DNA of 64,000 bases from Usitatibacter palustris (GTDB lineage: Bacteria > Pseudomonadota > Gammaproteobacteria > Burkholderiales > Usitatibacteraceae). Positions 28,898 through 41,397 of this stretch are shown one piece after another. The DNA lies in the NCBI RefSeq assembly GCF_013003985.1, contig NZ_CP053073.1, positions 1,364,001 to 1,428,000 of the forward strand, read 5' to 3'. Position numbers and translations under genes: made by a program. The stretch's first letter is position 1. Every line of letters begins with the position of its first letter. The notes beneath the pieces were generated by a model. The model was given only the letters and a program-made list of their open reading frames with translations, did not search any database and was not told the origin of the DNA.

Positions 28898-29941
28898 CTA
28901 CTGCACCGATACGGACGGTTCTCCGGCCTGGATGCGGCCGATCACGGCCGCCTCGCCGAACCCGTCATCGCGGAAGATCCGCAGCACTTCTTCCGTGCTG
29001 CCCGGCGAACATGCGACGAGCAGGCCACCGCTCGTCTGCGGGTCGGTAAGAATTGCCTTCTGCGCTTCGCTGATCGACGCGCCGAGCTTCACGCGGTCGC
29101 CATAGCCGGCCCAGTTTCGACCGGACGCGCCCGTGACAATTCCTTCGGCGGCGAATTCGACCACGCCGGGAAGCAGCGGCAGGCGGTTCCAATCCACGCT
29201 TGCGGCCACCTTCGAACCCTTGGCGATCTCGACGAGGTGTCCGAGCAGGCCGAATCCCGTGACATCGGTGAGGGCAGTGACGCCCGCGACGGTCCCGAGC
29301 TTGGTACCGGGCGTGTTGAGCTTCGTCGTGCTCGCGATCATCGCGGCGTACCCGGCGTCATCGAGGCGGCCCTTCTTGAGCGCCGCGCTGTAGATGCCCA
29401 CGCCCAGGGGCTTGCCGAGCACGAGGTCGTCTCCGGGCTTCGCGCCCGCGTTGCGTTTGAGGTTCTTCGGATCCACGAGGCCGATCGCAACGAGGCCGTA
29501 GATGGGCTCGACCGAATCGATCGTGTGGCCGCCGGCGATCGGGATCCCAGCGCGCGCGCACACGGACTCGCCGCCTTCGAGGATCTTGCGGATCACTTCG
29601 ACCGGCAGCTGGTTCACGGGCATGCCGACGAGGGCCAGCGCGAAGAGCGGTTGTCCGCCCATCGCATAGACATCCGAGATCGCGTTGGTCGCGGCAATGG
29701 CGCCGAAGTCGAACGGATCATCGACGATGGGCATGAAAAAATCGGTGGTGGCGACGATGGCCTGGTGGTCATTGATGCGATAGACCGCGGCGTCGTCGCT
29801 CGTCTCGATACCCACGAGGAGATCGGCGGGCACGATGCCGGCCGCGCCCTTCGCGAGGATCTTCTCCAGGACGCCGGGCGCGATCTTGCAGCCGCATCCT
29901 CCGCCGTGGCTGAACTGGGTGAGACGTACCTGCATGTCCAT
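28898..29941 (-). CDS. selD: Selenide, water dikinase (selenophosphate synthetase SelD/SenC)
   Basis: Makes selenophosphate from selenide and ATP. The 347-residue length equals that of E. coli SelD. The Gly-rich N-terminus SHGGGCGCKI carries Cys16 and Lys19, equivalent to the catalytic Cys17 and Lys20 of E. coli; it is the Cys form, not selenocysteine. DFFMPIVDDP and the metal-binding segments near residues 66-76 are conserved. Between senB and egtB it takes the role named SenC in selenoneine biosynthesis. It could also serve selenoprotein or selenouridine synthesis, but no selA, selB or selU gene is nearby. Confidence 0.95.
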   Translation of the reverse strand: MDMQVRLTQFSHGGGCGCKIAPGVLEKILAKGAAGIVPADLLVGIETSDDAAVYRINDHQAIVATTDFFMPIVDDPFDFGAIAATNAISDVYAMGGQPLFALALVGMPVNQLPVEVIRKILEGGESVCARAGIPIAGGHTIDSVEPIYGLVAIGLVDPKNLKRNAGAKPGDDLVLGKPLGVGIYSAALKKGRLDDAGYAAMIASTTKLNTPGTKLGTVAGVTALTDVTGFGLLGHLVEIAKGSKVAASVDWNRLPLLPGVVEFAAEGIVTGASGRNWAGYGDRVKLGASISEAQKAILTDPQTSGGLLVACSPGSTEEVLRIFRDDGFGEAAVIGRIQAGEPSVSVQ

Positions 29942-30007
29942 GCGAACCCTTACGTGATCACGGCGCAGCGCCGAACCGCGATTCTAGTCCTTTGGTCCAA
30001 CCGTGAT

Positions 30008-30970
30008 CTAAGCAAGGAGCGAGGACAAAATCCGCCCCAATTGGCGCGCCTCGTGTTCCGGGCGGAAGAGGGGCGCGCGTTTCCTGCAGGCGCGCGTGAG
30101 CTCGCGCAGGTAGGCGGGGTCGAGTGCTTGCGCGAGGCGGTCCGCGAGCTCGGCAGGTTCTCCCACCGGAAAGAACCCCGGATAGTCGCGGCCGAGCATG
30201 CCGACGTTGCCCGACATGCGGCTCGCGATCACCGTGCTCCCCGATGCGAGTGCCTCGGCAATGACATTGGCCCCGCCTTCGAGGCGCGAGGGATGCACCA
30301 GCACATGCGCGTTGCGAATCGCGATGCGCGTGAGGCCGTGGGCGAGCGGCCCGAACCAGCGATAGCGGGGATCGTGCTTCGCGGTGCTCCGCGCGAGCTT
30401 CGCCAGCCTCGGGTCGAGCGCCGCGCCAATGTGGCGCACGCGGATGGGCAGCGAGCTGGGCAACAGCGAGAGCGCGCGAAACAGCGTTTCGGGATCCTTC
30501 TCCTCGCGCAGGTGGCCCACGGCGACGCAGTCGAGGCGGCCCTTCGCCTTCGACGCGGGACGCAACGGTGTCGCCGACTGGTAGATCACCGCGCTCTTCT
30601 TGCGCCAGGCCGCGCGGAGGTGATCGAGCGCGTCCTCCTGGAGAACGATCACGCGATCGGCGATGTCGAGGGAGCGGACGGCCTCCTTGTTGCCGGGCAG
30701 GTCGCCGTAGAGATCGGTCCCCGTCAGCACGAGTGCAATGCGGCCGTGCGGGTTGCGATCGCGAAAGGCGCGAATCGATTCCGCGCTGCGGCGCGCATGC
30801 AATGCGATCAATGCATCGGCTGGCTCACCACTCCAGGCCGTCTGTAGAATCACCCGGAAGCGGTCGCGAAGCATTTCCGACCAGCGCGCCGCGGTGCGCC
30901 AGTTCCCGTCGTTCTTCTCGCGGGTGCCGGGCGTCACGATCCTCACGAGCGGTTTGGCGACAGGAGCCAT
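30008..30970 (-). CDS. senB: Selenosugar synthase SenB (glycosyltransferase-like)
   Basis: GT-B-fold protein of 320 residues. In the described selenoneine pathway SenB joins selenophosphate to a UDP-sugar, giving a seleno-sugar. Family features seen are RIVTPGTREKNDGNWRTA at the N-terminus, VGHLREEKDPETLFRAL in the middle, and HPSRLEGGANVIAEAL with the sugar-nucleotide-binding Glu near residue 260. The ATG at 30970 is chosen because family members begin close to the VTPG motif; the longer frame to 31030 would run into senA. GTG codons 9 and 12 are alternatives. It is the first gene of the leftward operon. Confidence 0.88.
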   Translation of the reverse strand: MAPVAKPLVRIVTPGTREKNDGNWRTAARWSEMLRDRFRVILQTAWSGEPADALIALHARRSAESIRAFRDRNPHGRIALVLTGTDLYGDLPGNKEAVRSLDIADRVIVLQEDALDHLRAAWRKKSAVIYQSATPLRPASKAKGRLDCVAVGHLREEKDPETLFRALSLLPSSLPIRVRHIGAALDPRLAKLARSTAKHDPRYRWFGPLAHGLTRIAIRNAHVLVHPSRLEGGANVIAEALASGSTVIASRMSGNVGMLGRDYPGFFPVGEPAELADRLAQALDPAYLRELTRACRKRAPLFRPEHEARQLGRILSSLLA

Positions 30971-32138
30971 GCGGGAATTATACGAACCGGCGGCATTGTC
31001 CGAGGCGCTTTCGGAGGCGCGCGCCCGCACGCTTGCGATCTACTCGCACCTCGACGTAGGCCAATGGAACGTCCCTTACCTCGAGACGGTGAACCCGCCG
31101 CAGTGGGAACTCGCGCACATCGCTTGGTTCCAGGAGTTCTGGTGCCTGCGAAACGGCGGGCGCGGCGGCCGGTCGCACTTCGAGAATGCCGATGCGTTGT
31201 GGAACTCGAGCATCGTCGCGCATCGCGATCGCTGGGAGATCGCGCGGGCTCCTCGTGCGCCCGTGAGTGCGTACATGGCCGACACGCTCGATGCGACTCT
31301 CGAGGCGCTGGCACGCAGTAGCGAGGAAGAGCGCTACTTCTTTCGTCTCGCGCTGCTCCACGAGGACATGCACGCCGAAGCGTTGCTGATGACGCTCCAG
31401 GCGCTCGCTTTGCCGGCGCCCCCGTTGCCGGCGCTCGATCCGCCGCATTCGGAGCCGACGCCCACGCGCGACGTTATTTTCGACGGTGGCGAGTTCGTCC
31501 AGGGCACGCCCGCAGGCTCGCGCGCGTTCGCGTTCGACAATGAAGGCCCGGCATTCACGACCCACGTCGACCCCTTCGCCATCGCCGACCGGCCGGTGTC
31601 GCAGGGCGAGTTCGCGCAATTCGTGGAGGATCAGAAGCTTCCGCCGCCGCGATATTGGCGACGTCAGGACGGCACATGGCAGGCAAGGCGCTTCGACACA
31701 TGGCACGCGCTCGACGCTTTCGCACCGATGATTCATGTCGCGTTGCCCGAGGCCGAGGCCTATTGCCGCTGGGCGGACCGCAGGCTTCCGACTGAATCCG
31801 AGTGGGAATTCGCTGCGCGTGAATCCGTCGAGGCGGGGACGCTGGACTATCGCCATACCGGGCCTCATGGCGGCGGGCAGGGCCTTCGCCACATGCTGGG
31901 CGGCGTCTGGGAGTGGACCGCCTCGCCATTCGCGCCGTATGCAGGCTTCGTGGCCGGCCCCTACACGGACTACTCGCAGCCGTGGTTCCACACGCACCAG
32001 GTGTTGCGTGGCGGGTGCTTCGCCACGCGAAGCCGACTTGTCCACAATCGCTGGCGCAATTTCTACCGCCCCGAGCGCGCCGATGCCTTCGCAGGATTTC
32101 GCACGTGCGCGCGGAACGAGGCGATCCCTGTGCGATAA
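30969..32138 (+). CDS. senA: Selenoneine synthase SenA (EgtB homologue)
   Basis: Non-heme iron enzyme of 389 residues, related to EgtB, that couples hercynine with the selenosugar. Iron ligands are His50 in WELAHIAW and His131/His135 in HEDMH. The C-terminal sulfatase-modifying-factor-like domain has FAFDNEGP, RLPTESEWEFAA, GGVWEWT and NFYRPERADAFAGFRTC. The WFQEFWCLRN segment differs from the FFETFIL form in the neighbouring EgtB and fits the SenA type. It is divergent from senB: their ATGs share a single CATG. A short AGGAG lies 2 bp before the start. Its stop overlaps the 4.5S RNA -10 box. Confidence 0.88.
   Translation: MRELYEPAALSEALSEARARTLAIYSHLDVGQWNVPYLETVNPPQWELAHIAWFQEFWCLRNGGRGGRSHFENADALWNSSIVAHRDRWEIARAPRAPVSAYMADTLDATLEALARSSEEERYFFRLALLHEDMHAEALLMTLQALALPAPPLPALDPPHSEPTPTRDVIFDGGEFVQGTPAGSRAFAFDNEGPAFTTHVDPFAIADRPVSQGEFAQFVEDQKLPPPRYWRRQDGTWQARRFDTWHALDAFAPMIHVALPEAEAYCRWADRRLPTESEWEFAARESVEAGTLDYRHTGPHGGGQGLRHMLGGVWEWTASPFAPYAGFVAGPYTDYSQPWFHTHQVLRGGCFATRSRLVHNRWRNFYRPERADAFAGFRTCARNEAIPVR
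30977..30982 (-). promoter_or_regulatory. Candidate -10 box for senB
   Basis: A perfect TATAAT on the minus strand ends 6 bp before the senB ATG, inside senA codons. A transcript from it would start at or next to the ATG, hence leaderless, unless an internal GTG is used. No convincing -35 is seen 17 bp upstream. Confidence 0.35.
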
Positions 32139-32139
32139 T
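32134..32139 (+). promoter_or_regulatory. -10 box of ffs
   Basis: GATAAT lies 8 bp before the folded 5' end of the 4.5S RNA, a suitable distance, and it overlaps the senA stop codon. The -35 is not obvious. Confidence 0.5.
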
Positions 32140-32146
32140 TTGCGCT

Positions 32147-32242
32147 GGCGGGCCCCCCCGCATTGAAGGGCGGCAAACCTGGTCAGGTCGGGAACGAAGC
32201 AGCCATAGTCGATTCCTTCAAGTGCCGGGGACAAGGCTCGCC
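32147..32242 (+). ncRNA. ffs: 4.5S signal recognition particle RNA
   Basis: Small SRP RNA of about 96 nt. The ends pair (GGCGGGC with GCTCGCC), and the conserved tip GGTCAGGTCGGGAACGAAGC, the Ffh-binding loop, lies near 32181-32200. It sits directly upstream of dnaX, the usual place in betaproteobacteria. Ends are inferred from base pairing. Confidence 0.93.
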
Positions 32243-32265
32243 TCTTCCCATTCCCAAGCCGTTCG

Positions 32266-33912
32266 ATGACCTATCAAGTTCTCGCCCGCAAGTGGCGTCC
32301 CCGGGCCTTCGAGGAACTCGTCGGCCAAGCCCACGTCGTCACGGCACTCGCCAACGCGCTCGCCTCGAAGCGTCTCCACCACGCGTATCTATTCACCGGA
32401 ACGCGCGGTGTGGGCAAGACCACGCTCGCGCGGATCCTCGCCAAGGCGCTGAACTGCGAGACCGGCATCACCCCCAAGCCGTGCGGCAAGTGCGGGGCCT
32501 GCACGCAGATCGACAGCGGCCGCTTCGTCGACCTCCTCGAGGTGGACGCCGCGACCAACACCAAGGTCGACGAGATGCGCGAGCTTCTCGAGAACGCGCA
32601 GTACATGCCCACGGTCGGCCGCTTCAAGATCTACATCATCGACGAAGTGCACATGCTCTCGAAGTCCGCCTTCAATTCGATGCTGAAGACGCTCGAGGAA
32701 CCGCCCGAGCACGTGAAGTTCATCCTCGCCACGACCGATCCGCAGCGCCTGCCGGTGACGGTTCTGTCGCGCTGCCTGCAATTCAACTTGAAGCCGCTTG
32801 CGCCACCGGTCATCGCCGGGCACCTGAAGCGCGTGCTCGAAGCGGAAGGCATTCCCTTTGAAGACGCCGCGCTCGCGCACCTCTCGAAGGCCGCGGCTGG
32901 AAGCGTGCGCGACAGCCTGAGCCTGCTCGACCAGGCAATCGCCCACGGTGGTGGACGCGTTGCCGCCGCGCAGGTCGCCGAGATGCTGGGGTCCGTCGGT
33001 GGCGATCTCGTGTGGCCGCTGCTCGAATGCGTTGTCGCCGGTGATGGTCCTGGCGCGATGCGCGAGGCCGAGCGAATCGCCGGACGCAGCATCGATTTCG
33101 ATACCGCGCTGGAAGATCTCGCGTCGCTGCTGCATCGCATCGCGCTGGTACTCGCGGGCATCGATCCGCCTGCGGACGAAAGCGACACGCCTCGCTTGAA
33201 AGCCATTGCTGCGCGCCTCGACAACTCGCGCGTGCAGGTCCTCTATCAGATCGCCGTGCTCGGCCGCCGCGACCTTCCGCTCGCGCCCGATGAGTTCGCC
33301 GGGTTCTCGATGTCCGTTCTTCGCATGCTGTCGTTCTCCGGTGGCAATGCGGAAGGGCGGTCTGTCGCAAGACCCACGCCTGCCGTCGCCGCGCCCACGC
33401 CGAGCCGATCCGCTGCGCCGGTCGCAGCGGCTGTGAACGTGCCTGCTGCACCTGCACCTGCGCGCGCAACCTCGGCACCCGTTGCCTCGGAGCCCGTGGC
33501 CGCAATCCCTTTCGATGGCGATTGGCCCGCGTTCGTCGCGCGCCTGCAACTTACCGGAATGGCGGGGCTGCTCGCGCGCTACGGCGAGCTGGCGTCGTTC
33601 AACAACAACAACCTGGAGCTTGTCGTGCCCGAAGCGCATCGCGCCTATTCGGAACGCAATTACCAGGACAAGCTGAAGGCCGAGCTCGCGAAACATTTCG
33701 GCGCGAACTTCCGGCTCACGGTGAAGACGGGCGCAACCAGCGGTGTGAGCCTCGCGGCCGTGCGCGAAAAGCAAAGTGAAGAGCGGCAGGCCACTGCCGC
33801 GACGGCCATCGAGGCGGATCCCTTCGTGCGCGATCTGGTGCGCGACATGGGCGCCGAGGTGGTTCCCTCATCCATACGGCCGTCCGGCAACGACAACGGC
33901 CCCACCAGCTAA
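32266..33912 (+). CDS. dnaX: DNA polymerase III subunits gamma and tau
   Basis: Clamp-loader ATPase of 548 residues. Walker A GTRGVGKT is at 45-52, a four-Cys zinc module at Cys64, 73, 76 and 79, and the DEVHMLS Walker B near 126-132. The sensor/arginine-finger region follows in TVLSRCLQF. After residue about 365 there is a Pro/Ala-rich linker and a tau-specific C-terminal domain (about 415-548). No clear slippery A-run for gamma frameshifting was seen. ATG at 32266 follows the 4.5S gene, and ybaB starts 12 bp after the stop. Confidence 0.97.
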   Translation: MTYQVLARKWRPRAFEELVGQAHVVTALANALASKRLHHAYLFTGTRGVGKTTLARILAKALNCETGITPKPCGKCGACTQIDSGRFVDLLEVDAATNTKVDEMRELLENAQYMPTVGRFKIYIIDEVHMLSKSAFNSMLKTLEEPPEHVKFILATTDPQRLPVTVLSRCLQFNLKPLAPPVIAGHLKRVLEAEGIPFEDAALAHLSKAAAGSVRDSLSLLDQAIAHGGGRVAAAQVAEMLGSVGGDLVWPLLECVVAGDGPGAMREAERIAGRSIDFDTALEDLASLLHRIALVLAGIDPPADESDTPRLKAIAARLDNSRVQVLYQIAVLGRRDLPLAPDEFAGFSMSVLRMLSFSGGNAEGRSVARPTPAVAAPTPSRSAAPVAAAVNVPAAPAPARATSAPVASEPVAAIPFDGDWPAFVARLQLTGMAGLLARYGELASFNNNNLELVVPEAHRAYSERNYQDKLKAELAKHFGANFRLTVKTGATSGVSLAAVREKQSEERQATAATAIEADPFVRDLVRDMGAEVVPSSIRPSGNDNGPTS

Positions 33913-33924
33913 GGAGCTCGAACC

Positions 33925-34254
33925 ATGATGGGCAAAGGTGGCCTGGGCGCGCTGATGAAGCAGGCCCAGCAAATGCAGGAGAACATGAAGAAGGTGCAGG
34001 AAGAGCTCGCGACGATCGAGGTCGAGGGCCAATCTGGTGCCGGCCTGGTCAAGGTCGTCATGACCTGCAAGCACGCGGCCAAGCGCGTGACGATCGATCC
34101 GAGCCTGCTCACGGAAGACAAGGACATGCTCGAGGACCTCGTCATGGCGGCGTTCAACGATGCCGTGCAGAAGGCCGACGCGACGGCGCAGTCCAAGATG
34201 GCGGGGTTCACGGCGGGCATGAATCTTCCGCCCGGCATGAACCTGCCGTTCTAG
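33925..34254 (+). CDS. ybaB: Nucleoid-associated protein YbaB/EbfC
   Basis: 109-residue DNA-binding protein of the YbaB/EbfC family. The N-terminal [20 protein letters not shown] and the helical [23 protein letters not shown] core are typical. A Gly/Met/Pro-rich tail closes the protein. AAGGAG lies upstream of the ATG. It is encoded between dnaX and recR in the conserved order and likely co-transcribed with both. Confidence 0.95.
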   Translation: MMGKGGLGALMKQAQQMQENMKKVQEELATIEVEGQSGAGLVKVVMTCKHAAKRVTIDPSLLTEDKDMLEDLVMAAFNDAVQKADATAQSKMAGFTAGMNLPPGMNLPF

Positions 34255-34270
34255 GAACCCGCGCCGCGCG

Positions 34271-34867
34271 ATGGAAAACCCGGGCTCACTCGACGAGCTG
34301 ATTCGCGCGCTGCGCTGCCTGCCGGGCGTGGGGCCGAAGTCCGCGCAGCGGATGGCCTATCACCTGCTGCAGCGCGATCACGAAGGCGCGGGGCGCCTCT
34401 CGGGCGCGCTCGCCGCGGCGCTCGATCGCATCCGCCATTGCGCGAGCTGCAACACGTTTACCGAAGCGGAGCAGTGCGCGGTGTGCGCATCGACGCGTCG
34501 CGACCGGACGCTGCTATGCGTCGTCGAAACTCCGGGCGACTTGCTGATGATGGAGCAGACGCAGAGCTTCTCGGGCATGTACTTCGTGCTGATGGGGCGG
34601 CTGTCTCCGCTCGACGGCATCGGCCCGAAGGAGATCCACCTCGATCGCCTGCTCAAGCGCGCGACCGACGGCGTCGTGAAGGAAGTGATCCTCGCGACGA
34701 ACTTCACCGTCGAAGGCGAAGCGACGGCGCACTACGTGAGCGAGTTGCTCTCGGCCAAGGGGTTGATGGTCTCGCGCATCGCGCGCGGCCTGCCCGTGGG
34801 CGGCGAGCTCGAGCACGTCGACAGCGGCACGCTCGCCCAAGCGCTCGTGGAGCGACGTCCCGCCTAG
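34271..34867 (+). CDS. recR: Recombination protein RecR
   Basis: 198-residue component of the RecFOR pathway that helps load RecA on gapped DNA. A helix-hairpin-helix ([20 protein letters not shown], about 14-33), a four-Cys zinc finger (Cys57, 60, 69, 72), and a Toprim domain (about 80-175) with [12 protein letters not shown] are all visible. It lies 16 bp after ybaB and closes the dnaX operon. Confidence 0.96.
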   Translation: MENPGSLDELIRALRCLPGVGPKSAQRMAYHLLQRDHEGAGRLSGALAAALDRIRHCASCNTFTEAEQCAVCASTRRDRTLLCVVETPGDLLMMEQTQSFSGMYFVLMGRLSPLDGIGPKEIHLDRLLKRATDGVVKEVILATNFTVEGEATAHYVSELLSAKGLMVSRIARGLPVGGELEHVDSGTLAQALVERRPA

Positions 34868-34876
34868 CTCGCGGTA

Positions 34877-34916
34877 GAAAAGGGGACAGAAGGAAAAACT
34901 AACCTGACCCCTTTTC
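34877..34916. terminator. Palindrome between recR and DUF4126 gene
   Basis: GAAAAGGGG (34877-34885) is inverted as CCCCTTTTC (34908-34916), with ACAG and CTGA flanking the inner sides. It sits between the convergent ends of recR and the DUF4126 gene. It may act as a bidirectional terminator or be a REP-like palindrome. Confidence 0.55.
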
Positions 34917-35516
34917 TCTCGGTGTCGCGAAGGCGCTCCAGATTCCCTTCACCAGCCGCCACAACTTCGGCAGCAGCCACGCGACCATCGCAAGGAAGAC
35001 AACGAGCAACGCGAGGAACACCAGCGGATGCTGGAAGGCGAGCCAGATTCCGCCCAGCACGGCGAAGTCTTCCGCGAATGACGCGGTCCAATTGGAGACA
35101 GGCTCGGGCGACGTGTTGATCAACGCGCGGCCGCCCGCCTTCGTGAAGTGCGTGCCGGCCGTGATCGTCCCGCCGAGCAATCCCGCGACAATCGTCAGCG
35201 CAGTGAGTGTGTCACCGGTAGCACCGGCCGCGAGCAGCGCGCCCGCGGGAATGCGGATGAACGTGTGGATCGCATCCCAGGCGCTGTCGACACCGGGAAA
35301 CTTGTCGGCGAGGAATTCCATCACGACGAGGAAGCCCGCGGTCCATACAACATAAGGATGCGCGAGCATCTTCAAGCCATCGGGCAGTGCGAAGTAACCC
35401 TGCTGGTGCGCGAGGCCCAGCGCGAAGATCACGAGATAAAGGCGCACGCCGCTCGCCCATGCGAGGAGCGAGGCGAGGGCGACGGTCTGGAGGACATGCA
35501 ACTCGGTGCCGGTCAT
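34899..35516 (-). CDS. DUF4126 membrane protein
   Basis: 205-residue integral membrane protein with about five hydrophobic helices. The N-terminal ALASLLAWASGVRLYLVIFALGL, GAITAGTHF-like glycine-rich segment (GGTITAGTHFTKAGGRALIN, about 115-134) and SPEPVSNW motif identify DUF4126. The function of the family is not known. It converges on recR, and its N-terminus faces the initiator-tRNA promoter region. Confidence 0.88.
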   Translation of the reverse strand: MTGTELHVLQTVALASLLAWASGVRLYLVIFALGLAHQQGYFALPDGLKMLAHPYVVWTAGFLVVMEFLADKFPGVDSAWDAIHTFIRIPAGALLAAGATGDTLTALTIVAGLLGGTITAGTHFTKAGGRALINTSPEPVSNWTASFAEDFAVLGGIWLAFQHPLVFLALLVVFLAMVAWLLPKLWRLVKGIWSAFATPREKGSG

Positions 35517-35588
35517 CGGTGACTAACCTCTAACGTCCTGATTTACGGAAATTTTGGGTGCCGCCCTGGGTTTGTTCCGGCGTTTGGG

Positions 35589-35618
35589 TTGACGCTCGGG
35601 GTCGCAAAATGCCATAAT
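35589..35618 (+). promoter_or_regulatory. Promoter upstream of tRNA-fMet and the rRNA operon
   Basis: TTGACG (35589-35594) and CATAAT (35613-35618) are 18 bp apart. A start near 35625 would precede the initiator tRNA by about 48 nt. Because no obvious terminator separates the tRNA from 16S, this promoter may also feed the rRNA operon. Confidence 0.6.
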
Positions 35619-35672
35619 TTACCTCTCGGCGACGTTCTAACCAGCAGCAAGGTTCGAGCGCACCGACTCTGG

Positions 35673-35749
<77 letters not shown>

Positions 35750-35784
35750 ACTCCCAGTAGCTTGCACGGCAAGGGAGTGCCATC

Positions 35785-35796
35785 GCTCTTTAACAA
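35785..35796 (+). promoter_or_regulatory. boxA antitermination site, 16S leader
   Basis: GCTCTTTAACAA matches rRNA boxA, where Nus factors assemble. It lies between tRNA-fMet and 16S. Just after it, 35804-35817 is complementary to 37536-37550 behind 16S, forming the precursor stem cut by RNase III. Confidence 0.8.
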
Positions 35797-35956
35797 GTTA
35801 CAGCCGATAGAGGTGGGTGTTGTGGGCGTTGTTGCGAGCCTGCTTCACGTGGGTGCCTGTTATGGGTGCGAAGCGTGTTGTGGGGATCTCGGATAAAGCA
35901 ATGCTTGCAGTGCTCACTTTTGAATCCAAGTGATTCGAGTGAGTTTTAAATGGATT

Positions 35957-37497
<1,541 letters not shown>

Positions 37498-37583
37498 GAG
37501 AAGAGATTGTCGCCGCAGCGGTTTTACCTGCAGCGCCCACCATCTATCGGTTGTTTCTTAGCGTGCGAGAGCGCCCAGGAATC

Positions 37584-37660
37584 GGGTCTGTAGCTCAGTT
37601 GGTTAGAGCACCGTCTTGATAAGGCGGGGGTCGATGGTTCGAATCCATCCAGACCCACCA
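37584..37660 (+). tRNA. tRNA-Ile (GAT anticodon)
   Basis: 77-nt tRNA in the 16S-23S spacer. GGGTCTG pairs with CAGACCC, the anticodon loop reads CTTGATAA, and CCA is encoded. Confidence 0.97.
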
Positions 37661-37724
37661 ACTTTGCGTGGGGTCCTGGAGGGCGCGATCAAAAGAAGAA
37701 GAGGCGCTAGGGGAGGCGAGAAGC

Positions 37725-37800
37725 GGGGCTGTAGCTCAGTTGGGAGAGCACCTGCTTTGCAAGCAGGGGGTCGTCGGTTCGATCCCGTCCAGCTCCACCA
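37725..37800 (+). tRNA. tRNA-Ala (TGC anticodon)
   Basis: 76-nt tRNA in the 16S-23S spacer, 64 bp after tRNA-Ile. GGGGCTG pairs with CAGCTCC, the anticodon loop reads TTTGCAA, and CCA is encoded. Confidence 0.97.
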
Positions 37801-38156
37801 GTTTTGTTCTGTGTTGAGGGTGCATCGGAGAGTGCGTGTATGCGCGTGCTCCTCGATGCTTCTTTATTGAAGTCATCGATCGGCTGCTCTTTAACAATTC
37901 GGGATTAGAAGGTGGTGTGTTCGCGTGGTTCTTTTTGCGCGTGGATGCCCGTGGCAAGCGATTGCCTGGGATATCCGCTACAGCGTGCAAAGTGTTTAAG
38001 AACCGGGGCGCGATCACACGACTGGGTGATGTATTGCATGTTCATCAAACTCGTTTGTTTTGATGGACGCACAAGCGCGCGAGAGAACTATAGCTGCGTG
38101 GTGCGAGGAACTTTACCTCGGACCTGCTCCCCGCAAGGGGGGCGGCAAGGTTATAG
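37801..38156 (+). promoter_or_regulatory. 23S leader with second boxA
   Basis: This 356-bp stretch has no gene. It holds a second boxA, TGCTCTTTAACAA, at 37885-37897. Its last bases (38145-38164) pair with 41045-41064 behind 23S over 20 bp with one G-T, forming the 23S precursor stem. Short frames here are not credible. Confidence 0.75.
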
Positions 38157-41053
<2,897 letters not shown>

Positions 41054-41120
41054 TATAACCTTGCGAAAAGCTTGTGAGTCCTGCAACGCAAAACCAAGAA
41101 CCAAAATGCAGGCAGCAATG

Positions 41121-41165
41121 CCTCGCCCAGCAACACCTTCTATCCATCCCGAACATGAGCGCGTT
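41121..41165 (+). other. Possible 5S rRNA remnant
   Basis: Between 23S and 5S, a stretch containing CACC then CCATCCCGAACA (12 bases at 41144-41155) matches the inside of the real 5S (CACCCCTTCCCATCCCGAACA). The rest has lost similarity. It may be a decayed 5S copy. A perfect GTTGAGCTCAAC palindrome follows at about 41163-41174. Confidence 0.35.
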
Positions 41166-41201
41166 GAGCTCAACACACCGACTCAACGAACTCGACAGAA
41201 T

Positions 41202-41316
41202 TCCTGGCGACCATAGCGCGTTGGCCCCACCCCTTCCCATCCCGAACAGGTCCGTGAAACGACGCCGCGCCGATGATATTGCGGATTGCCCGTGAGAAAG
41301 TAGGTCATCGCCAGGG
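41202..41316 (+). rRNA. rrf: 5S ribosomal RNA
   Basis: About 115 nt. The ends CCTGGCGA and TCGCCAGG pair, and the CATCCCGAACAGG loop and GAGAAAGTAGG segment are typical. It is the last gene of the rRNA operon. Confidence 0.94.
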
Positions 41317-41327
41317 CCTTACAAAAC

Positions 41328-41359
41328 AAAAGCCCAACCACACACGTGGTTGGGCTTTT
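41328..41359 (+). terminator. Rho-independent terminator of the rRNA operon
   Basis: AGCCCAACCAC (41331-41341) pairs perfectly with GTGGTTGGGCT (41346-41356) around a 4-base loop, followed by T's and preceded by A's. It ends the 5S transcript. Confidence 0.92.
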
Positions 41360-41397
41360 GCATTTTGTGCGCGCATCCGGCGTGCGAACATGCTCGC

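Noticed and set aside
28898..29941. Selenocysteine in SelD
   Set aside because: The active-site codon reads as Cys within an intact frame, with no in-frame TGA.
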